64,000 nucleotides of DNA. It comes from Cricetomys ansorgei (Eukaryota; Chordata; Mammalia; Rodentia; Nesomyidae). The notes beneath the pieces were generated by a model. It made no database searches, was not told the origin of the DNA, and saw only the letters and a program-made list of their open reading frames with translations. Position 1 is the first letter of the stretch. Each line of letters opens with the position of its first letter. Of the stretch, positions 57,662 through 64,000 are shown piece by piece. The translations under genes and the position numbers were made by a program. Location of the stretch: NCBI GenBank assembly GCA_026225945.1, contig JAMJFZ010000818.1, positions 1,238,501 through 1,302,500 on the forward strand, written 5' to 3'.

Positions 57662-57814
57662 AAAACTATCCTGGGAATTAATCATCTCTATGTGCAATAT
57701 TTTTTTTATTACTATAGGGAAAAAGTTGAACCCTATTATGGTTATATGTAAGAAAGAGGTTCACGTAATTCTCTTAGAAACTGAGGTGGGAATTGGTTAA
57801 AATCATGGTAATAA

Positions 57815-57889
57815 CAGTGGTGATAATGATGATGGTGTTGATGGTGATGATGGTGGTGGTGGTGATGATGATGGTGATGATGATGATGG

Positions 57890-57921
<32 letters not shown>

Positions 57922-58377
57922 GTGGTGATGATGGTGATGATGATGATGGTGATGATGATGATGATGATGATGGTGATGATGATGGTGGTGATGATGGTGA
58001 TGATGATGGTGGTGATGATGGTGATGATGATGGTGGTGATGGTGATGATGATGATCGTGATGATGGTGATGATGATGATGGTGATGATGATGATGGTGAT
58101 GATGGTGTGATGGTGATGATGGTGATGATGGTGATGATGGTGATGGTGATGATGGTGATGATGGTGATGATGGTGATGATGATGGTGGTGATGGTGGTGA
58201 TGATTGATGGTGGTGATGGTGATGATGGTGGTGATGATGGTGGTGATGGTGATGATGATGGTGATGGTGATGGAGACAATGGTGGTGATGATGATGGTGA
58301 TGGTGATGATGGAGACAATGGTGATGATGATGGTGGTGAGGATGATGGTGATGATGGTGAGGATGATGGTTATGGTG
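57815..58377 (+). repeat. 560 bp GAT/GGT trinucleotide array
   Basis: Mixed GAT, GGT, TGA and TGG units with few interruptions. The - strand reads as poly-His and the + strand as poly-Met/Val. These long frames are products of the repeat and not genes. Confidence 0.97.
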
Positions 58378-58424
58378 GGATAATATTAGGTACTGAAGCC
58401 TCATCATCACATTGGAGGCATGTT

Positions 58425-58580
58425 GATAAACACTTTAGAAGTGTGCTTCCATTTCATCCATGTAACAAACCTGGAAGGCAGGCAAGGTCTACTCTCACCT
58501 CCATGCTACAGATTAGGAAACGGAGGCCTCAGAAGTCTCACACAAACACAGAGGCCCTTAATTTAAATCCTTGGACACAA
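58425..58580 (+). repeat. MIR SINE
   Basis: cacctccatgctacagatta ggaaacggaggcctcagaag, ccttaatttaaatccttgga. Confidence 0.65.
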
Positions 58581-58599
58581 CCATTTTGTGAGGACAAAG

Positions 58600-60068
58600 G
58601 GCCTGCTGCACAGCAGATGACAGCAGTGGCTGCCGCTCCCTGCTCTCCTTCCCTCTGAATCACTGAGTGTGAAACCCTGTGCTCGGCCCGCCCCAGACCA
58701 AAGCTCCCCTACCTCTCCGTATGCCACACTCTCCCAAAAGCTCTTCTTCCTGGAAGTGGAAGACGCCCGACAGGCCTCTGGGTTGTGATGGCACCACCAG
58801 TGCCAGGGAGCCAGAGTGTGGCTGGGGTTTCTTTCCTGTCTTTTTGGGAACAAACGGGCTTGGCAGTTTCAGGGTCAAAACTTGAGCTCAGGTGAGACCA
58901 AGGTGCTGAAGTACTGAGAATAGGAGGAAGGAAGGGAAGCGAAGGGAGGCAGGCAGGCCCTTCAGAGCCGCACAGAGCCTGAATTGGATCCTGCAGGTGT
59001 AGAGGAGCCCTTGGTGGGTTCAGAGGGCTGTGACACTCACACAGATATCTGAGAAGCCTCAAGTCAGGGAACCTGCTGGTGTCAGATGGGGGCCGATCCA
59101 AGAAGTGTCTACACTCAGAACAGCTGGAGTCTACCTTAGAAGCATCTTGAGAGAAATGTCTCCTGTCTACCACCCCCACCCCTCCATTGGCACCCTTTTT
59201 CAAGAAACCCATTGGAAAAGTGATTGAATATGCCAAGAAGGGGAAGATAAGTGATTTAGTTTAACCCTTGACCCTTGCTCAAGAGGCCAGCGTTAGGTAG
59301 AAACTCAACCTTATTCAGATAGCAAACACAGGAGAAGTATTTCCCATGTCTGGGCTCTTCCACCTTGTCCTGAGGTCTTTTGTCCCTCAAGGAGAAGGGT
59401 GAGTATGGCAGGGACAGATCACAGCGTGCTCGGTCACCTCGGTCTCATTAACAGCCCTAAACAGTATCAGTGACCTGTGTCCCCATTTGAAAGAGTGAGA
59501 AACTGAGGCTCAGGCGGGGTCAAAGAGGCAGTGAGCAGCAGAGGCCCGAGCTTAGCTCTTATGGACTATGTCTTCTGACTTCCTGGGCTGGGAGAGGTAT
59601 GGGCAGAAGGAAGGTCCTGGGAGACAGGGTTATGAGTCAAAATGTTCTTTGGGATGTACCTTGGAATCACTGACTCCCACTGACCCCTTCTCAAGTTAAT
59701 AAAAATTCTGTTACTCTGACCTGGCCCTTTCTCTGCTGGGACCCTGAGACTCTCCGACCCCAGGGAAAGGGCCTGTGTTCTAGAATTGGATCAAACCCTG
59801 ACGGCCCCACAGTTTTTAATAAGCTAAGCTGGAAACAGTGTGCCCTGGGTACTAGGAACACAGCAAACAAGCGGATGGGGTCCCATGTTTGGGGGAGACA
59901 GCTCACACGGGAACGGATAGATGATGCGCCATGGAGCATCATCACACAGTAAGACGGATGAAAAGCAGAGCTCCAGGGGCGAGAGCGGGGCGTCCCTGGT
60001 CGGTGTCACGGGGTGTGGCGCCGGAGTTGTGCTCTGAGGCCAGACTGGAGAAAGGATGGGCGCAGCTG
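58600..60068. other. Intronic stretch, mostly single-copy
   Basis: One MIR at 59475-59560 (gagtgagaaactgaggctca). A 175-codon - strand frame at 58709-59236 has no recognisable domain. Confidence 0.35.
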
Positions 60069-60217
60069 CTGCAGCTGCTGTGGAGTTCCTGGAGGCCCGG
60101 GAAGCTGCCCACCAGGCAGGATGCTGGCAGGATATAATTACGAGCATGCGTTTTGGAGATCACCCGCTTGAAGCCTGAACTCGGGATTCCACGAATAGAA
60201 ACACTTCACTTCTTGCA
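60069..60217 (+). repeat. 149 bp duplicated block, copy 2
   Basis: Partner of 57513-57661, same orientation, 2556 bp downstream. Followed by an A-rich run with acaaaaaacaaaa and then a short, degenerate GAT-type stretch (60356-60480) at the place corresponding to the long array after copy 1. Confidence 0.92.
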
Positions 60218-60570
60218 ACGAAAAAACAAAAAACAAAAAAAAAAACCAAAAAACCATCCTGAGAGTTAATCACCCTTGTGTGCATCTTTTCACTGTCATA
60301 AGTAGACCTTTGGGAGTGATCATAATCCTCCCAGAAGCTGAAATGGGAATCGGATGTGGTGGTGGGAATGATGGATGATGGAGAAGATGGTGCTGATGAT
60401 AGCGGTGCTGAGGACGGCCATGGTAACGGTAGTGATGGCAACGGTGAAGCAGGTGGTGGTAGTGATGGTCCTGATGATGGTATCCCACATTGCAGGAATT
60501 TTGGGTAACACTTTGGAAGCATGGTATCATTAATCCTTGCAAAGCAGTGGAACTCAGAATGTATCCCAGG

Positions 60571-60650
60571 CCGACTTCCAACTTGCAATGATTCTCCTGC
60601 CTCAGACTTCTGAGTGCTGGGATGGTAGGTGTATGCCATCATGCCTGACC
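60571..60650 (-). repeat. B1-like SINE fragment
   Basis: gattctcctgcctcagactt, ctgagtgctgggatggtagg, tatgccatcatgcctgacc. Confidence 0.7.
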
Positions 60651-60667
60651 TTATGGTCTTTTTGACC

Positions 60668-61020
60668 ATTTTGACTATTTGGCTGTTGTGTTCCCTTGTC
60701 AATGGAAGGGGCAACGCAAGGGAGGAAAGACTTATTCTGACGTACAGTTTCTGAGGTTCATTCACCGTGGCCAGGAGGGCACGGTGGTGAGAGAATACAG
60801 CTTGACGTGTTCACGCGTCAAGAACCAGGAAGTAGAAAAGCGATCTGGACCCAGGGTGGGCATGACCTTCCAAGCCCACCTCTCAGTGACCCACTCCCAT
60901 CAGCCAGGCCCCGCCTCTTAGAGGTACCACAGCCTTCAAACTAGCACCCTAAGCTGGAGACCAGATGTTCAAAACACGAGCCTCTGGGGGACACTTCGGA
61001 CCCAAACCGTAGCAATAAGT
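60668..61020 (+). repeat. Unnamed rodent interspersed repeat
   Basis: Diverged copy: gggcaacgcaagggaggaaa gacttattctgacgtacagt, gccaggccccgcctcttaga, ctctgggggacacttcggac ccaaacc. Confidence 0.6.
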
Positions 61021-61397
61021 TTATGTAAAGATGAAAATTCCTTGTAATGGTGAATGGAAAAGCAATATTCTTTGCTATTCGAATAAGGTGACCTGAAAAC
61101 AGACATTCAGATGGAAGAAGACAGTAGCAGGTTCCCTGTGGTAATGTCTGTTGTATGTCTGTGTTGGGCCCGGTGAGCAGAAGTCCTTCTCCCCAGGGCA
61201 GTGGTCAGATGGAATGGGAAAGCTCACCTTCTTGTTGATTGTTTGGTGCTACCTGGGTCCCCCCAGCCTGTCCTCTGTATGCTCCGGGGCTCCAGGTCTA
61301 AGTCTCCATGTCATAGCTGAATTCAGGGCCTCTCTTAGAACCAGGAAAGATGGTGAGGAAATGGGAAAATGAGCATAGACTTGTACAGTCAGTGGAC

Positions 61398-61550
61398 CAG
61401 TGGTTCCCCACCTCCTGGACATCTGGGGTCACTGTAGGGCTTGTTCCAATCTAGCCTCAGAGATGGCAGTTCTGCTGAGAATCCTAGAGAAGTTTCCAGA
61501 AAGTACTGATGTTGCCGGGTAGGGAACTAACTCCATGTTGAGAACCACTG
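61398..61550. mobile_element. Short hAT/Charlie-like (MER5-type) element
   Basis: Terminal inverted repeats: starts cagtggttccccacctcctg and ends catgttgagaaccactg, 153 bp. The flanks match only in 4 of 8 positions, so it is old. Confidence 0.6.
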
Positions 61551-62540
61551 AACTAGGCTCCTGGTCAGATCTGTGCCTATGTGTTGTAACCATCCTATAG
61601 GTGGGACAGTCAGAGCTTTAGAGGGAAAAATATAATCTAACCTCTGTGTGATGGGTGGGACTTCCTGTTCAGTCCTAAGCCATCGAGAGCCCGAGAGCAG
61701 TCACCTGGCCAAGATGTTAACTGTTGAAAGCTTGGCCGGGGTGCACAAAATATCGGGGAAATCCAGAGAGGGTCTGGATGGAGCCCATACAGTATCTTGT
61801 ATGGCGTGTCCATCCTGTCTACATTAAGTGCAATCAGCTGCAGTAACTTGGGGTTGGGCGGTGTTATCCTTGGGAAGTCAGGCAGTGTGGTGGAAAGCAA
61901 GGCTGACGCCTTAGGTATGCCTGAAAAAATTCACTTGTATTCTATGCTCTTGAGCTTTAGGCTTCTCAATGCCTGCTACTGATCGGATCCTAGATGGGAG
62001 CTTTGGTCTGATGTCTCCCAGGAGCTCTAGGCTTCAGGAAGATGAGAGACTACCTGTGGAACGGTGGCTTAGGGCTTCCTCCAGGGCATGTTAGTTCATC
62101 TCAATTTTTCTACCTAGAAAGTGGGACTGATGGTAACAGCCGTTTCTCACAGTGGTGAGAATCAAATGAAATAGTGTAGGACAATGTTTAGCGTAGCGGC
62201 TGGTAAATGAGTCTTTGAACATTCAGTAATGATGATGAAGACTGGGATGTTGTTTTTAATGATGATGAGGATGATGATGCATATAGACCATTATCCTAAG
62301 CACATTTTGTTATATGAATTCCACATGGGTACTGTTGGAGAAACAACTGCTACCCAATCTCGGACCACCCAAGGTGGAAGTAGGAGAGTCAGCATGGCAG
62401 CCTCTCCGCAAAGTGAACCATTGGGTTGCCAGGATAAGCTTTTGTGGTTGCTGTCTCCATTCATCTCAAATACTGCCATCCACCATGCCTGGAGTTTTCC
62501 AGACCAGTGGGGCACTTCACCTGTCCTTCTACTAACTCCT
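61551..62540. other. Intronic stretch, mostly single-copy
   Basis: A MIR fragment at 62095-62220 (- strand: gagaatcaaatgaaatagtg). Otherwise nothing recognised. Confidence 0.35.
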
Positions 62541-62905
62541 CCTTCCATCCATCCATCCATCCGTCCATCTTCCATCCATCCGTCCATCTTCCATCCATCC
62601 TGCCATCCCTCCTTCCCTCCATCCGTCTACCAGCTTCTATATCCATCTGTCCATCCGTCTATCTGTACATTCATCTAATCCATCTATTAGCCCATCCCAA
62701 GTCCATCTATCCATACCTGTCCTGCCATCTACTCATCAGTCATTAGTTTATGCATCAGTCCTTCCATCCACTACCGTCTACTAGTTCATCCATTTGTCCA
62801 TTCATCCCTATTTATGTATATCCAATCATCCATTCAGTCCGTCCATCCATCCATCCACTCACCCACCCACCCACCCATTCATCTGTCCACCAAGCCATCC
62901 ATCCA
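62541..62905 (+). repeat. (CATC)n array, 365 bp
   Basis: CATC units with frequent CGTC, TATC and CTTC variants and two purer blocks at its ends. Ends about 570 bp before the Ksr2 exon at 63472. Confidence 0.9.
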
Positions 62906-63471
62906 TGCAGTAACCTACCATCTCTCTTTTCCTGTGTTGTAAGGGAACACTTTGCCAGAAAGCTTTTTGTGCTGTGCAGCCTTCCTTATGGTTACATGCC
63001 GTCTGGACTTCTGAGAAAAGCTTGGGAGGAGCCATTTAAGAGAGAGTGTGTCTGCTGGAAAAGACTGTTGGGTAGTGAAAGAGGTAGAGTGAGCTTCACA
63101 GTTGGGTGGTGACGGGAAAACATGAGCTTTAGGAGCTGATGATAGGGAAAGCAGGCAGAAACAAGGCTCAGAGAAAGCGGAGCTAACCGGGGTTTTGAAA
63201 AGTTATGTTAGGATCTTTCTCGGTAACTGCCAGGAGAAGAGGAACCAGAGGGGGTGGAGTTCCTTTGGGAGTCAAGTTACCAGTGGAAAAGTAACAGTTA
63301 CAAAAGGCTTAGATACAGCCTTGGAAAACACCTGTAGCCTTTCAGAAAATGGTTACACTCCTTACCTTTTAGCCCCCAAACAAAAAAAAAAGCCTGGAGA
63401 GCCCAGACCCAAAAGGCAGAAAACCGCTATAGACACATTTTAAAAGACAACCTTTATGCTCTGTATTTCAG
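62906..63471. other. Intronic stretch before the exon
   Basis: No repeat family or gene recognised. Ends in the acceptor ctgtatttcag. Confidence 0.4.
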
Positions 63472-63539
63472 GTTAAAGTGCCACAACAAATGCACCAAAG
63501 AAGCCCCACCCTGTCACCTCCTGATCATCCATCGTGGAG
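63472..63539 (+). CDS. Ksr2: Ksr2 internal exon, second half of the C1 zinc finger
   Basis: Coding exon of 68 nt with acceptor ctgtatttcag and donor gtgagt at 63540. The first G completes a Lys codon; the frame then reads LKCHNKCTKEAPPC and HLLIIHRG, leaving one G for the next exon (phase 1). Cys 63479, His 63482, Cys 63491 and Cys 63512 supply the remaining ligand positions of the C1 module, giving H-x11-C-x2-C-x9-C-x2-C-x4-H-x2-C-x6-C across the three exons. In KSR2 the next residues begin the Ser/Thr-rich linker towards the kinase-like domain. They must lie beyond the window, because no further exon is visible in the last 460 bases. The 68 nt length is not a multiple of three, so loss of this exon alone would shift the frame. 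Confidence 0.97.
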
Positions 63540-64000
63540 GTGAGTGTTTAACACTGATACCCTGTGGGCTTGGAGCTCTTGCATTGAGTCAACCCTCTCG
63601 CCCAGCACGATTCCAGATACCTCCCGGTCCCCAGATCTTGCCCACTGATGTCTTTCCTCCTGGCCTCCTGGATACCTTCTCCCTTCCAGCTGTTTCTCAT
63701 CCATTCTGCACTCCCGTTACCCTGATTTCTTGCCTTCCCACTGGTCTTTTCTGATACTTTAGTGCCCACTACCTGCCCACTCTCTCTCTGTCTCTGGTCC
63801 TAATTCCCACTCCCTCTGTCTTTCCATTCCGTTGCTTTGCCTTCATCGTACTCAAAAAAGCAGTGCAGGCCTGGGCTTTTCCATTGTGTGATCCAGGCTC
63901 ACTCAGCCGGTCTTGCAGAAGTGGCCGTGAGGGAGGAGTCAGGCTTGGGGCAATGTTGTTTTAGGCCATCTGTGTCACATGCTCTGGGGTCTTGGGAGTG
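63540..64000 (+). other. Ksr2: Start of the next Ksr2 intron
   Basis: Sequence following the strong donor gtgagt. It is pyrimidine-rich, mostly C and T blocks, with no recognisable repeat and no exon. Confidence 0.85.

Larger units (their letters stand above)
51346..63471 (+). other. Ksr2: Ksr2 intron, 12.1 kb
   Basis: Intron bounded by gtgagt and atttcag, phase 2. It carries B1 and B2 SINEs, MIRs, a Tigger-like and a Charlie-like DNA transposon, several copies of an unnamed rodent repeat, the GAT/GGT array, the 149 bp duplicated block and a CATC array just before the next exon. No coding sequence was recognised. Confidence 0.9.

Noticed and set aside
57742..58410. 222-codon open frame on the - strand, largely poly-His
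   Set aside because: It is a reading of the GAT/GGT trinucleotide array. The other frames of the same array are also open, as expected for a repeat lacking stop codons.
62229..62678. 149-codon frame ending in Pro-Ser-Ile-His repeats
   Set aside because: The end is the CATC array and the start is unrelated intron; no supporting features.

Overview
This is mammalian genomic DNA, almost all intron and repeats. The repeats point to a murid or related rodent: B1, B2, B3, ID and B4-type composite SINEs, rodent L1 3'UTR fragments, URR1-type hAT elements and very long dinucleotide arrays. Older mammal-wide repeats (MIR, old L1, Charlie-like and Tigger-like DNA transposons) lie beneath them. I see no bacterial, phage or plasmid sequence, no operon and no CRISPR array. 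I cannot name the species from sequence alone.

Only three stretches can be defended as protein-coding. All are on the + strand: 47903-47972, 51262-51345 and 63472-63539. Each has proper splice sites, and the phases match (1, then 2, 2, then 1). Joined, they encode the segment of a KSR-family pseudokinase scaffold that ends in the atypical C1 zinc finger (CA3). The protein matches what I remember of KSR2 better than KSR1, so the window is an internal piece of Ksr2. It holds at least 47.9 kb of the upstream intron, a 3.3 kb intron, a 12.1 kb intron and the start of the next one. No promoter, CpG island, first exon or last exon is visible.

Layout: 1-20.6 kb is intron with scattered SINEs, two solo LTRs (7.6 and 10.0 kb), a possible older LTR with an internal tandem array (16.9-17.6 kb) and a URR1 element (19.5 kb). 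At 20.7-22.8 kb there is a SINE with a 530 bp CA array followed by an antisense L1 3'UTR. At 25-35 kb are L1, B2 and several copies of a rodent repeat I cannot name, one interrupted by a 1.28 kb insertion. At 36.3-37.7 kb an antisense L1 carries a 470 bp TG array and a nested URR1. At 38-47.9 kb are SINEs, a 57 bp minisatellite, and polypurine and CATC tracts. The exons and their introns follow, with a third solo LTR at 48.8 kb. At 57.5-60.2 kb a 149 bp block is duplicated at about 97% identity, the first copy next to a 560 bp GAT/GGT array.

I found no new multi-gene system. The best leads are structural: three solo LTRs of one family with 6 bp target duplications, a B1 whose 29 bp internal repeat has grown to six copies, the duplicated 149 bp block, the unidentified 1.28 kb nested insertion, and a frame-preserving C1 exon lying between oppositely oriented B1 copies. 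All repeat names are from memory and were not checked against a library.
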